From NCBI RefSeq assembly GCF_954871325.1, contig NC_088777.1, positions 50,011,366 to 50,075,365 of the forward strand: DNA of 64,000 nucleotides, written 5' to 3'. Each line of letters starts with the position of its first letter. Within the stretch, counting starts at the first letter, position 1. The translations under genes were made by a program, and so were the position numbers. Under the pieces are notes generated by a model that worked only from the letters and a program-made list of their open reading frames with translations, made no database searches and was not told the DNA's origin. The stretch is from Gordionus sp. m RMFG-2023. Its lineage: Eukaryota > Nematomorpha > Gordioida > Chordodea > Parachordodidae. Below, piece by piece: positions 33,781-46,137 of the stretch.

Positions 33781-35127
33781 CTATTTTAAGTTTTTAAAAA
33801 AAAATTTGCCTAAACCCCCCTTACAAATAAGTAAAATATTTTTTATTTTGTCATATAAATTTTTTAAAAAACATAATTTTTCCAACACTATTTGAAAATT
33901 TGTCCTATAAGACTTAATAGTATGGAATACGTAAGCCCTATAATTTTTGTTAAATAAAAGATTAATATAAAAGGTCAGGCTTACAAATAAATATTCTAAA
34001 AAATAGGCAAATGACCAAGCTGAATATGAAAGATCTATACTAGGATTTCTTTGAGCGATTGCGCCCAATATTAAAAAAATTGATGTGGGCAACATGAATA
34101 ATATGAATTGGATTATAAAGAGAATGTTCATTTTTAATCTTCTATTAATTTCTTGTTTTCTACTTTCCGTCATGGTTAAATTTTCTCTCAAATCTACTTG
34201 ATTCTTAGATGGGTTAGAATTCGATTTCAAAACTGTATTAGATCCACTTTGTACATGCTGAACCACCGATTTCTCTATTACTGCGACATTGCATGATCTT
34301 AAATTTTTGGGGGGACTTGTTGTGATTCCTCCATGAAGATAGCTATTAGCAATTTTTCTTCTTCTTTTTATTGTCAAAAAATGTAAAATTATTGTCACAA
34401 AGAAAGGGATAATTTTGGTTGCGAACACTCTTACAATTAGATAACCCGTCCATAGATTTTGTTTCCAAGCGCTGACCTCTGCAGGAAAAAAATAGGTTCT
34501 TACATATATTAGATAGGTCGTGCCTGCAGATGAATAAACAGAATTAAGGTTAATTTTGTGGGGACAATAAATAACGTTCAATTTGTATAAAATTGCAATA
34601 GGCATACACCAAATTATTGAATGGAAAATGCACATCATTAACCCCCATTTAATAGTTTTTGCGTTGCAATAAGTTTTATATTTGTACGGAAATGTTACTG
34701 CTATAAATTGATCTATAGCAAACAACAAAGATATCAGAAAGCTGTATATCAAAAATGCTTTTAATAAAGGTATATGAAAATGAATGATATAACGGTTCCA
34801 AATATTATTAAGCCATAATTTTTTTCCATTGTTAATTGCATCTGAATCGAGTATAGGCCATGGTATCAGAAATATGCATATAATTATATTAGATATGTAG
34901 AAATATTTTGTTAAGATGATATCATTACCACTTTCAAATTTTTTTCGGGTTATTTTGTATGAAAGATTTGAGTATAGGCATGAAAGTATTAAACCTAGTC
35001 CATTTCCTACAACACCTATAATTGCTACAATAGGGGTCAAATCTAAATATATTATCGTTGAAATATATGTTAATGGTTTATAATCGAATTCTGAACAGAT
35101 ATTTGATTCTATATATGTGTGATTCAT
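33781..35127 (-). CDS. divergent rhodopsin-class G protein-coupled receptor, copy B
   Basis: It is a single-exon gene of 448 codons from ATG 35127, the Met that aligns with MNxxY starts of the other copies. A Met three codons upstream is also in frame. Seven hydrophobic segments are visible. Helix 1 has the family GN (VVGNGLGLI). Helix 3 ends LLFAIDQFIAV, where most relatives have DRY. Helix 4 has IIWCMP and helix 5 KIIPFF. A long polar third intracellular loop (about residues 270-345) follows, then helix 6 with FMLPT lacking the CWxP Trp, and helix 7 with TFYINLLFNK in place of NPxxY. This layout recalls invertebrate peptide receptors, but the ligand is unknown. It is the longest copy, with an extra basic-hydrophobic tail of about 25 residues. 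Confidence 0.85.
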   Translation of the reverse strand: MNHTYIESNICSEFDYKPLTYISTIIYLDLTPIVAIIGVVGNGLGLILSCLYSNLSYKITRKKFESGNDIILTKYFYISNIIICIFLIPWPILDSDAINNGKKLWLNNIWNRYIIHFHIPLLKAFLIYSFLISLLFAIDQFIAVTFPYKYKTYCNAKTIKWGLMMCIFHSIIWCMPIAILYKLNVIYCPHKINLNSVYSSAGTTYLIYVRTYFFPAEVSAWKQNLWTGYLIVRVFATKIIPFFVTIILHFLTIKRRRKIANSYLHGGITTSPPKNLRSCNVAVIEKSVVQHVQSGSNTVLKSNSNPSKNQVDLRENLTMTESRKQEINRRLKMNILFIIQFILFMLPTSIFLILGAIAQRNPSIDLSYSAWSFAYFLEYLFVSLTFYINLLFNKNYRAYVFHTIKSYRTNFQIVLEKLCFLKNLYDKIKNILLICKGGLGKFFFKNLK

Positions 35128-36430
35128 GATATACAATTAATTAAACTATGTATATTTATATCAAATACTTTTATGAAGATGTAAAAAATATAGGGTATTT
35201 TTTAAAAAAATTTGCCAATTCAAGAGTTTATTAATAAATATAATCATCAAAGATAATGGAATTTTATTTTTAAAAAAACTTAAATTAATATTTATTAGGA
35301 AATGAAACTATCGATTTATATTAATTTTATTAAATGTGACTTTTAATTTGAAATTTTCTTGTTAATTTAAATTTTAAAAAATATAGATACAATTTCCTTA
35401 AAAAACTTAATTTTAAACATAATATAATGAAAATATATATAACATAATTATGTGATATATTTTATTTTATTTGACCTTGCACGGCTTGCCAAACTCCAGT
35501 ATTAATACCTTTAATGAAGAAAATGTAATATGAATATTCCTTAGAAAATAATTTTTTCAGTTTCTAAATATTTTTTTAAAAAAAAAGAAAGTTTTTTATG
35601 GGGATGTAATTTACTTATCGTTTAACTGAACTAAAATTCTTCTGATATAAACCCCTAAAAATTATTATTTATATTTTATAATTATATGCAATTTTTAACC
35701 ACCGAAAATCCATGTATAAAAGAGTTCTTTTTTTTTGAAAGAGTATGCCATATTTATAATTATAACTTTACATAGTCGAAATACCTCTCCTAGATATAGT
35801 TTTTAAAAGAATATAGCAGTGAAGGTGGTTGAATACATTTAGTTCACTATATATCCATTGTTTTAGATGGGTGGAGAAATAAATTAAATAAGGCGTTATA
35901 AATTTTATCCTAATGTGACCGGCTCCCGAATTTTATAAGTTTTTAAAATATCCAATCCCGGCAATTCAAAAAAAAATATATAATTGAAGAATTAAATCTT
36001 ACTAAATGGTATTATTTAATTATGGATAATGAGTCTAAGAAAACTGCTTAAAGAATTTTAAAATCCAAATCAGCCTTTAACCATATATATGGGATAAAAA
36101 TTTTTTCCACGATCTTAAACTAGCAAAATTTTTTTAATTCACATATATCCATTAAAAATTATTAAATTAAAAATTTTTTTTTTAAAATCATCTACTTTGA
36201 ATACAATTAGTATAACGAGGTAGGCTTCTTCAATAAAATGTATGCAACAAATATAAATTATATTATATTTACAAACAACATGTTACTTCTAAGAGCCCAA
36301 ATCTTCTACATCATAAGGAAAATTTATAAATATGTTTGAAATGATACAATTGCTCAATATATTTTTTTATGTAAAAGCGGTTATCTTTGATAAACATAAT
36401 ATGTGAAAGGCGGTAAAATTTAAAATCATT
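35128..36430. repeat. duplicated 5' flank of receptor B
   Basis: It matches 28790-30600 and 48328-49510 with many indels. Homology stops abruptly near 36431, where unrelated, less AT-rich sequence begins. It should contain the receptor B promoter, but no element is called. Confidence 0.7.
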
Positions 36431-36680
36431 AATCAGATTTCAACATCAAGCTAGTTGGAGGGGCTTGCCAACTTTGCCCTTTACCGGAAGTAGCAATGAA
36501 TCCTCTTGTTCAGAAAGGAATTAGTCCTTCTGGGGTATTATCAAAGAACAGAGAGATTGATTAAAAGCTTCGACTACTCATAAGCTTATCAAAAAGAAAA
36601 TGATTAGTCAATTAAACCAGAAAGTGACTCTGCCACCGAAAGTGACAATAGAAACAAGTATTTCAAGAATGAATTAAGAT
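36431..36680 (+). pseudogene. decayed protein-coding fragment of uncertain family
   Basis: One plus-strand frame reads protein-like across about 80 codons, interrupted by five stops: LEGLANFALYRK, ILLFRKELVLLGYYQRTERL, IKSFDYS, then an acidic PESDSATESDNRNKYFKNEL stretch. Composition is clearly less AT-rich than around it. The YYQRTERLIKSF part resembles a segment seen before the first membrane helix in some cation-diffusion transporters, but this is a weak impression. It may be a processed-gene fragment. Confidence 0.35.
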
Positions 36681-38224
36681 ATTAACAAATTTGATAATAT
36701 GTATTTATTTTATAAATTGTATGTTGTTAAAAGTATACTGCCATAAAAATATTTAATTAAATATGACCGTATTTGACCATATTTGACTGGTCAAATATCA
36801 GTCAAGTCCATATCGTATTTGACCACGCAATCACTCAGCCTTCATTAATATTATTATGCTCGAAATATATCAAATTCAAACTGAAAAAAATCTTAACAAC
36901 TACCCAAACCAATCCTTCTGATATAAACGGAAGTGCATCTTAAAATCTAAACCTGTAAATGAGAACTGTAGACAGGAAAAATTTCTCTAAAAATTTTGTG
37001 GAAGAATTTTCTAAATTGGATAAAAAATCTTATGCCTAAGGACGGTAGCAAATTTGTGAAATTAGATATTTGCCAAAATGAGAAATTCGTTTAATGAACG
37101 TAAACAAAAGCGAATTGAATATAATTTTCATTTAGAATTTTGTTTAAAAAATTAATTTGTGCTAAGAGGCAAAATAAGAAATTTTTTTTTTTCATAAATA
37201 ATTTGTGCAGACACACAAAATCCGAAATTTTATTCAAGTTTGTGATAGGCCTAATGCTATCAGAGGAATCAGTTAAAGGAACTTTTAAAATCTATACATC
37301 CATTAATTCCTATACATTTGGTAAATGAGAATATGTAAAATTATAAATATGATATTTTTTATATTTGAGGTAATTGCAAAAATTGAATTTTTCAGGAACA
37401 GACTAATCCTTTAAAATAAAAATCTTAGTATTTGCAAAATAAATAGCTATAGAAATTATTTTAGCTGAGTGTCATGAACAAAATATTTTAAATATTGGTA
37501 ATAGCCTGCTGTGCTGCCAAAATGTAGAAAAACGTACTGACATATTTTGGGAAAAATTATGAAGGTTCATTAAAAGGAGACGAGGATAAGACAAAAGCCA
37601 CTGTGAGAGTTAGAACAATCGGTTTTTCAAAATTGAGTGGTTCAAACATTTGTATATCTGGGGCTCTTTCAAAAGACTAGAAGCTAAATCGGAGTGGATT
37701 AAACCAAATTAGAACATGGATGTATGTATACCAGAGATTTTAAAAGATATTTTTAAAATATATCTAAATACAGATCTATGACCTAAAAAGTAAATAGATA
37801 TAAATACATGATCTAAAATAATCGTATCTAGATAAGAATACAATATTTTCTTTTTATTACATATGAGTACTAATCAGTCACATCATGAATTTTCTGACCT
37901 ATTTTATCGCGTAAATTATTTTGGCGCGAAAATTTTAATTGTGTCTTATAGTAACATTCCTTATATATACATTTTTTTAAATAAAAATTCTTATATTTAA
38001 AGTGAGAGTATTTAATATTAGTTGTTCCCTATATTTCAAAATTGACATTTTTCGTAATATTTAATAACATTTTTTTTAATATTATACTCTGATATTATTT
38101 TTCAAAAAAATATAAACCAGATAACTAAAATATTCCTATATTCTTTTCCGTTTTATATTTTAAAAAAGTCTAATTAAAAACTTTTTAATCGAATATATAT
38201 GTATGTTACTATTAAGACTCTAAT
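36681..38224. other. spacer without a recognised gene
   Basis: At 36755-36835 several TATTTGACCATATTTGAC words form a small cluster of direct and inverted copies. The 62-codon frame at 37140 has no family features. The left end of the following piggyBac should lie here but was not found. Confidence 0.4.
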
Positions 38225-39272
38225 ATGATTTCATCATCTGATTATTCTTCTGATGACAGCTTTTTAGGAGATGGCCACGATAACGAGGATAATAATTCAA
38301 CATTTTCAGATAATTTTACTATTATAAATAGACAAAGAGATATAATATGGAAGGAAAAAAATTTAAATATCCCTAAAAATTATCTAAAATTCAATGAAAA
38401 GTTCACTTTATCCAGGATACTGGCTTTTCATACTCCCTAACAATGTTTATCATATTTTTTGAAAGATAATTTCCTAGATTTAGTAGTTCTTGAATCAACC
38501 AAATAAGCAACATTAAAAAATATTAACATACCTATAAAGATTTCTATCATGGAGTTAAGGAAGTTCATTGGGATTAATATTCTCATGTCGATTGTCCATT
38601 TATCATCCATAAGAGACTATGGAAAGATGTAATTGGAAATGATTTCATAAAAATGACTATCACTAAATTTGAAAGCATTCGATCCATTCTTCAATTTAAT
38701 GACAATAATAATTCTATAGCAAAAGGTCAACCAGGCCATAATAGGCTTATAAAAGTAATCTCAATTGTGAAACACTTTTAAGATAGGTTTCATACACTTT
38801 CTAAAGAGGAATGCTTATCAATCGATGAGCAAATTTGCTCAACTAAAGCTCGTATACATTTAAAAAAAATATATGCCAGTGAAGCCTCACAAATGGGATT
38901 TTTAATGCTTCATTCTATGCGGTAAGATTTGCCTAAGATTTTGAACTATATTCTGGGTAGGAAAATGGATGAATAATCGTCAAAGGCGCAAAAATCCACT
39001 ATGTAAAGGCGCTACACATGTAAAATGCTCGAAATGCTAATGCGCATTTAGTTTCCATGCAATTAAAAACTGTTTATTTTATTTCATGCCAATATATAAA
39101 ATACAATAAATTGTTTGTTAAATACAATTTGTGACTTATATGCAACATACATTATTATGTTCAAAAAATAAAAAAAAATAGAAAAATAAAAAAAATTTTT
39201 TTTGATTAATATGTCAAAGGGAATACCTGAGAATTTTTTAATAAATTATTGCAAACATCATGTGGTAAAGGG
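38225..39272 (+). mobile_element. second piggyBac element, decayed and truncated
   Basis: An acidic N-terminus (SSSDYSSDDSFLGDGHDNED) opens at 38225 and stops at 38438. Beyond it, with stops and shifts, come ELRKFIGINILMSIVHLSSI, FESIRSILQFND and the first catalytic block CLSIDEQICSTKAR near 38815. The remaining catalytic blocks and the Cys-rich tail are missing after about 38940. AAAGGG followed by TTGA at 39268-39276 looks like a mutated GGG-TTAA end. It is older than the 16-kb copy and in the opposite orientation. Confidence 0.8.
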
Positions 39273-39276
39273 TTGA

Positions 39277-41104
39277 GATACAGTTTTATAAAAATTAAAG
39301 TGTACCAAGCAAATTTTATTCAGTTTTATATATTATTTATAAAAAAATATATGATTAATTAACTATAAAATATTATTTTTAGCTTTTAATAATAAAACAG
39401 TTTTTATTATTAAGTCTTACAAAAACACATTTTTAGCCACACCTTAAAATCTTTAAATTATTAAGCTGAAAGGTAGCGTAGCACTTTATGAATTAAACAT
39501 ATTAATTATATCGATCATCTAATAATTTATAATATATAAAGATTATTATTAATTATAAATACATATATAGCGTTTACCAGTGTAAAACTTGTTCTCAATT
39601 GAGGAAAAATTAATTAAATATTTTTACAAAAAATGGTACAAAATATATTGAAAAAATAACTAAAGAATTTAGAAATTAATTTCTACTTACCGAATTAATC
39701 AAAATTTAATCCAGTTTGAAGGTGATAAATAATAAAAATTTTCAAAGAAATAAAAATTTAATTTACTTTTTTAAAATTTTAGCAACTTTCCTTACAATAG
39801 CAATGCGAAATAATAAATGCACTTTCTACCAAATTGTATTTACAAAAACCAAAACAATGTAAATGATAAACTGCATGCCAGTGTTTACCAAATAAATTCA
39901 GAGCAAATACTCTGGCTTGTAATGGAAATGGTTATATATGTGAAAGCAATAACTAAAATATACTATTATCAGTATTAGCCTTATAGAAATTCCCAATTAT
40001 TAAAAAAAAATAAGATTTCTATATTATTATTTTTTTCAATAAATTATGGTTTTAAAGCCTTAACGGACTTGATATAAATACAAATATTAGGCATTAACAT
40101 TTGGAGTACATTTAATCACAAATTTTTCTATAAAATTGCTCATAACCTACGAGGATTTATAAAAGGAGGTCATCGTATACATTAAATATTTTCGGGCACT
40201 TTTCACACAATCCCCATTAAATCAAGAACAGATTTTTTTTAAATAACTAATTTAGCCAACATGTCGAAAGAAACATTGGGTACCCCAAAATTCTTTAACC
40301 TGCCGAGTTCTATGTTAAATCAATAGAAGTAGGAAATAACAAAATGTTCAGATATACAGATTATTAGAAAATATCATTTCAGCTGGGATTCGCTAATTGA
40401 ATACCAATAATATCATCCCATCTGCTTTGATTAGTTACGATATATGTTGTTACTGAATGGTACCCCAACTTATAAATAGATATGTTTAAAATATAGAGGG
40501 GAGAGAATTCTTTAGTCTCATAGATCTCAAAGGACACTTAAACACCGTTAAGCTATAAAGCAAATTTTGTTAGTTTTAAAAAAATTAATCATAAGTAAAT
40601 ACGAGCTTACACAAACCTTTCTAAAATATCTGAAACTATGCCAACAAGTCAATGCTAATTTCATAGAATAAATTAGTAACGTATTTATTTCCCATGTGAT
40701 AAATAAAACGTAAATTGGAATATTGATATGCGAAAAGAGATAGTAATGATTATTATAAAATATAAATTAATAATAATAAAACAGAATTATTTTTTAAAAT
40801 TTTTTTTAAGCTGCATTATAATTTTTTTAAACTGGGGGAGGGGGGGGTGGAGAATTGTCTCCTTGCCCCCCCCCCAACCCGCTGCTCACCCTCCTGTATA
40901 AATTTTATTCAGCCTTAATAAAAAAAATGAAACCTTGATTTTTCATGCAATCCTTATTTTTAAAATTAACATTAAATTTTACATATTTTTTAGAACTTTA
41001 TAATCAAAGCTTAGATGAATAAATTTAGTTTGACTAGAATTCTTCAAACACACACTCAAGATTTTAAGGAATATAAACTATATAAAATCTTTTTAAAATA
41101 ATCT
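39277..41104. other. spacer without a recognised gene
   Basis: AT-rich. A GGGGGAGGGGGGGG stretch near 40834 and an 11-base C run at 40866-40876 face each other across about 20 bases and could form a hairpin. They resemble the G/C-run transposon ends seen elsewhere in the window. Confidence 0.4.
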
Positions 41105-41520
41105 TATCTACCCATTTGCCGTAAAAGGAGTGAGTTTAAATAACCATAATTTTAATTCGACTGATGGTTGCTAATTCCCTTATATCCTGTTCCCATTCAT
41201 AATCTTTTAAATAAGCATCAGTTTTTTTGCGCTCTTTCCCTGGCAAAAACATAATTAACTGAATTGCAGAGAAAAGGAGTGACATAATGAAACTTATTTA
41301 AAATAAATTTTACTCTCAAAAAAATTTTTTTTTAAAATATGGTTGGTATCTTTTTTTGCTTTAATTTGATTGAATATCACCTAAAATAATGATTGGTTGA
41401 ATAATTAAATTGAATAATATATAATATTTTCTAAGGATCGAAAATATGGAAATAGGAAAATATGATAAGTGAATGAATGTGATAAATTGTACTGTAATAC
41501 ACATTTATAAATATATTAAT
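41105..41520. repeat. segment X of the duplication, copy upstream of 42 kb
   Basis: It matches 52951-53400 and, from 41207, also 30637-30975. Landmarks are GGAGTGAGTxTxAATAACCA, CTTATATCCTGTTCCC and AATTTGATTGAATAT. The match to the 56-kb unit resumes at 41540 with 56205 (ATGGCGATTTAAAAT), so a roughly 2.75-kb insertion separates the halves in that unit. Confidence 0.75.
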
Positions 41521-41858
41521 ATTTAAATTTTATAGATAATAATGGCGATTTAAAATATCCGGCTATAAAATATCCGGGCTCATTTTCAAAGATAAAATTG
41601 GAATATCTGTTTAAAATTACACGTATACAAAAATGAGACAAGGATAGGGAGTCATCAAGATATAAGGTAATATTAATTTCTTTTATCGGACATGAAAAGT
41701 TAAATAAATAAATAAATACGGATATAAAAATAAATAAACTCATTATTTTATATATAAACTTACAAATTATATCCATAGATAAATAAAAATCACTGATAAT
41801 GATTTGGAACGTATTTATAAAACAATATATATGGCAAAACACAAATTAGAATATAAAT

Positions 41859-42271
41859 TAGTGGCGTAGCTACGGGGGTGGTTTTCGGGTTTGGACCCCT
41901 CCCACAGCAAAAATTTCTTTTTAGATTATACGTTCAAAAGACTTAAGTGACTTTATATCAAATAAATACCATTAATATTTATATTTTTCTGGTTTTGATG
42001 TTTGTGGAAGGATATTATATTACAATTGAAATTATTCTGGATAGTATTATTATAAAGTCATTGAGAATAATCTACTAAATTATAATAGCATATTATTGAT
42101 GCATTTAAAAAATATTATATTATCGAAGATATGGTTATGATTTGTAAGATAAACCCGACCGAAGGCCGTGCAAAAGGACCGAAGGCCCGTTAAAGATGGA
42201 TCTGGGGGCGAAGCCCCCAGGCTTTTATATGTATGGACACCCTCTAAGAAAAATTCCCAGCTACGCCACTG
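41859..42271. mobile_element. hAT-like short element, 413 bp, with empty site in a sister unit
   Basis: The ends TAGTGGCGTAGCTACGGGGG and CAGCTACGCCACTG match the element at 54350-54804 in inverted orientation, as do the internal CCGAAGGCC and GGGGGCGAAGCCCCC stretches. The flanks ATATAAAT (41851-41858) and ATATGAAT (42272-42279) form an 8-bp duplication with one change. The homologous place in the 56-kb unit (near 56580) lacks the element, an empty site. Confidence 0.88.
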
Positions 42272-42394
42272 ATATGAATATAATAATAATCACATGAAAA
42301 ATACTATATAAATATATGGTACATTAAAATTAACCTTCAATCCAGTCTTAAAGTTTGTTTGCAGAATTTCAAATAATCCAAAACTTAAACAAAT

Positions 42395-43663
42395 TTAAAA
42401 TAATTTTTCCATCCTAATTTGTATATTTGATATATATGGCCTAATAGTACTCAATATATATATTTGATATTTTTTGTTAAATATAAAATTAATATAAAAA
42501 TTTAAGGTTATAAATAAATATTCTAAAAAAATTGAAATTGAACACATTGTGTTTAAAGTATTTGAACTATAGTGACTTTGAACGACCGCCGAAATCATAA
42601 AATAAATTGCAATGGGTAATCCGAAACACATGAATTGAATCATAAAGTGAATATTCATTATTAATTTTCTATCAATTTCTAGCTTTCTCCTTTCCATTGT
42701 CGTTAAAAAATTTATGGAATTCTCGTGATTCCGAGTTCGGTTGTTGTTAGCATTAGAATTCGAGACCGAATTAAATTTGTTTAATGGATGCAGATTATCC
42801 ACCGATTTATCTCTTTCTACAATATTTACTAATTGTGGATTTGCAATTTTTTTTTTCTGCTTCGCGATTTCTATATTGAAACAACTTTTATAAATTTTCC
42901 TCCTTTTCTTTATGGACAAAAAATTTAAAATAATTATCACGAAAAATGGGATGAGTTTGACTGCAAACACTCTCGAAATTAGAAGGCCTATCCATATATT
43001 TCGTTTCCGTGCGTTGGTAGGATAAAAAAAATATCTAATATATAATACATCGTATGAGTCTTTGAGAGGATAGGAATAATGGTTGTCATTTTTTTGTAGG
43101 CAATAAACAACAGTTAATTTTTGCAAAAGTGCAGTTGGCATACACCAAATTAGTGAATGGAAAAGGCATAATATCAACCAGAATTTAATCATCCTTAAGT
43201 TACAGTAAATTTTATATTTGAAAGGACATGTTATTGCTATAAATTGGTCTATAGCGAACAATAATGACATCAAAAAGCTGTATACCAAACATGTTCTCAA
43301 TAAAGGCATATGAAAATGGATTATATATTGGTTCCAATATTTATTAAACCATATTATTTTGCCAATGTGAAATGCATATGAATCTAGTATAGGCCATGGT
43401 ATCAGGAATACACATATAATTATGTTAATCATATAGAAGGCCTTCATTAGAATACCATCGTTACCCATTTCGTATTTTTTTCGGATTATTTGGTCAGAAT
43501 AATTTGAATCTAGATATGAAACTAAAAGACCCAATCCGTTTCCTATAAAACCTATAATTAGCACAAGAGGCGTCATTTTGAGATATATTATCATGGAAAT
43601 ATGTGATAATGGTTTATAATCAAATTCTGAACATTCCGGCAATTTCAAATACGAATGATTCAT
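42395..43663 (-). CDS. divergent rhodopsin-class G protein-coupled receptor, copy C
   Basis: It is a single-exon receptor of 422 codons starting at MNHSY (43663). The open frame extends 21 codons further upstream, but only MNHSY aligns with the other copies. Helix 1 has GFIGNGLGLL, helix 3 LLFAIDQFIAI followed by TCPFKYK, helix 5 KLIPFF and helix 7 NFYINFIFNKKY. The DRY Arg is replaced by Gln and NPxxY reads NFYIN. The third intracellular loop is long, basic and Asn-rich (about residues 270-345). It is closest to copy E by eye and forms subfamily 2 with it. Ligand and G protein are unknown. Confidence 0.85.
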   Translation of the reverse strand: MNHSYLKLPECSEFDYKPLSHISMIIYLKMTPLVLIIGFIGNGLGLLVSYLDSNYSDQIIRKKYEMGNDGILMKAFYMINIIICVFLIPWPILDSYAFHIGKIIWFNKYWNQYIIHFHMPLLRTCLVYSFLMSLLFAIDQFIAITCPFKYKIYCNLRMIKFWLILCLFHSLIWCMPTALLQKLTVVYCLQKNDNHYSYPLKDSYDVLYIRYFFYPTNARKRNIWIGLLISRVFAVKLIPFFVIIILNFLSIKKRRKIYKSCFNIEIAKQKKKIANPQLVNIVERDKSVDNLHPLNKFNSVSNSNANNNRTRNHENSINFLTTMERRKLEIDRKLIMNIHFMIQFMCFGLPIAIYFMISAVVQSHYSSNTLNTMCSISIFLEYLFITLNFYINFIFNKKYQIYILSTIRPYISNIQIRMEKLF

Positions 43664-45883
43664 GATAAAAAATATTATATACTTTAAATTGTTATAAATA
43701 GTTTTATGAAGAAAGATTTGAAACAAAAGTAATTTAATTTAGAAATCTGACTTTTTTAAAAGAAATTAAATTTTGAAAAACATATATATCAAAAAAAAAA
43801 TTTTGTTCATTAATATAATTAATTATCTTACAATATATATATATATTAAGTATAATCTTCAAAAAAAAAAGTTAATTTTAAGAACATAATTCAGTTCCTA
43901 AAAAGTAACAATAGTTACATTAAAAAATATTAATTTGTATGTTCTGCTTAAAGGAATAGGAGTTTTTTAAAAAAAAACTATTATACGAGGCAACTGTTCA
44001 TTAATAGACGTTGATATTGGTGAATAAAATATCTTAGGCTTATTTGTTTAATCTTATATTATACACTAGACAAGTATTGTTAAAAAGTCCGATTTGGGTG
44101 GATTTTTCAGAACAGCCTGATTAGAATTTTAGCTAAAATTACGCAAGTATCGGGATTTGGAAAATAGATACCCAAGCATCTCTGCCAGCTATTTACAAGA
44201 AAAATTTTTAGGCTTACATAATGTTAATTTTATTGTAATCGGCGAGTCTATAGTTAGGTCTCTTGAAATTCCGATTTTGCACATTTCCTATAATTTCACG
44301 AATATTTTTCCCCTTCCATTTATTTATGATAAGATGAACATTTAAATATTATATTTCATTATAAATTTTAGCCTGTAAGTTTTAGGCGTTAAATGTATAT
44401 CTTATGATTTCCGACCCCTGGAAAACAGCTCCACATAATATATTTTGCTCCAAAGATGTTCACCAAAAAATTGCTCTCCCGCTCCTCTAAAAAAATTTAT
44501 TTATTTCTAAATATTTTAAAAATATCTTAATTTTTTTTAAAAATTTTATAATCAAGTTGAGAAGAATAAGGAACAATTAAACATTGTGACAATTTATTTT
44601 ATTTCTACACCATATTGTGCAACTTGCATTTATATATCTTTCTATTCACATAACATCTATTTTTTATCTTAAATAACATTAAAAAAAGGCACTATTATGT
44701 TTTATAAAAAAATCACTGAAAAGGCATTATAAAAAGAAATCAAAAATAGAAGTTTGCCCTGTATTTAAATAATTTCTATTTTCAATTACGATATAGCTAT
44801 GCCAATCGTCCCATAAGCCGGGCTCATGTCGGGATCGGGTCTAAAAAATATATATAAAAAATGAAAAAATATGATTGAAAATGATGTCATTTATCAAATA
44901 TATATAGGATTTAGAATTTATATGTGTTAATATTTTACTACATTTATTTTCATGAAAATGGGTTTAATTTATATGTTTAATTAATACTTTTGGGGTGGAA
45001 AATTCAGGGGTATAAAATATTGTACGTTAATCATGTAGGATAAGATAAATATCCAAATAATTATATTAAATATATATACATTTTTCTCTTTTAATTTTTT
45101 TTCTCATTTTGGAGGAATAATTAGTATCTACACATGAAACCTATTTCTTTCATATTGATATAAAATTCGTTTAATTTTAGAAAATCTTATTTTTATTCAT
45201 TTGAAGATAAAAAATATTAATTTATGTTTTTTAAGAAATAAGGATTATTTTTTTAATCAGCTGTTATCTTTGTAACATGATAATTTTTTTATAACCAGTC
45301 ATTATTTCTGTTCCTATAGTATAGTTCATTAACTTGAATATGTTGTTATTTCATTTATCCTCATCTGATTCTAAATTAACATTCACAAAAATATGACAAA
45401 TAACAGAGCATCATATATTCAATAAACTAATTCTATCCAAATCATATGTAAAATGTTCCCCAAAAGTATAATATCAAGTTTCATAATCTTTAAGTTCTAT
45501 TTTAGTAAAATTTAATATATTATATAATATTACTATAAGTATCCTATTAATATTTTATTTTAGATTGTTGTATTCTATAGTCTTATAAATTAATATATGA
45601 AAGATACATAAAGTAAAAATCATTAAATAATATATATTATATAGAGGTTGTGTTGTGATGATTTAATGAAACATATTGACGATTAAAACCCATCCATATA
45701 AAATTATTTTCTTTGCAAAAATAATTAAGATATATACAAAGCATTATTGTAATTTCATTTATTACTCCTTTTTTTTTCTTTCTTTTATTTCCACAATATA
45801 ATTTATTTATTTCAAAATAATAATATCCTATATTAACATATCAAATATAAAATAAAATAAAACATTATATAAAAACGGAGATG
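43664..45883. repeat. 5' flank of receptor C and AT-rich spacer
   Basis: Parts match the region beyond receptor E: 43735-43960 with 58030-58350, and 45160-45240 with 58650-58720. No gene is recognised. Frames such as 44157-44345 have no family features. Confidence 0.5.
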
Positions 45884-46137
45884 GGACTACAAGTTCCCGA
45901 AAAACATGAATAGTTATATTTTAAAATAGTTATTCGTAGATTTTGTTTTAGAAAATAGTATTCTTTAGGTTCTGATGTACGGGCTCTTATCTTATCACCT
46001 ATATTTTTTATTAAGAATTTTAAGGTTCCGCTTGGCATATTTCCAAGGGAAGAGATAAAAAAATATAATTTGTGAATTTGGAATATTTCATTGTTTTTTA
46101 TTTCTCGGCTATATCAACCGGATTAGAATTTAAATTT
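45884..46137 (-). repeat. dispersed repeat (second copy of the Exo70 intron 5 repeat)
   Basis: It is the reverse complement of 12190-12450 with moderate divergence. It retains GGGACTACAAGTTCCC, GGGCTCTTATCTTATC and TTCCAAGGGAAGAGATA. It ends where the LINE-like relic begins, so it could be that element's 3' part, although the intron copy has no coding relic next to it. Confidence 0.7.

Noticed and set aside
43664-43726. Upstream Met (43726) as the start of receptor C.
   Set aside because: The extra 21 residues have no counterpart in the other copies, while MNHSY aligns with all starts.
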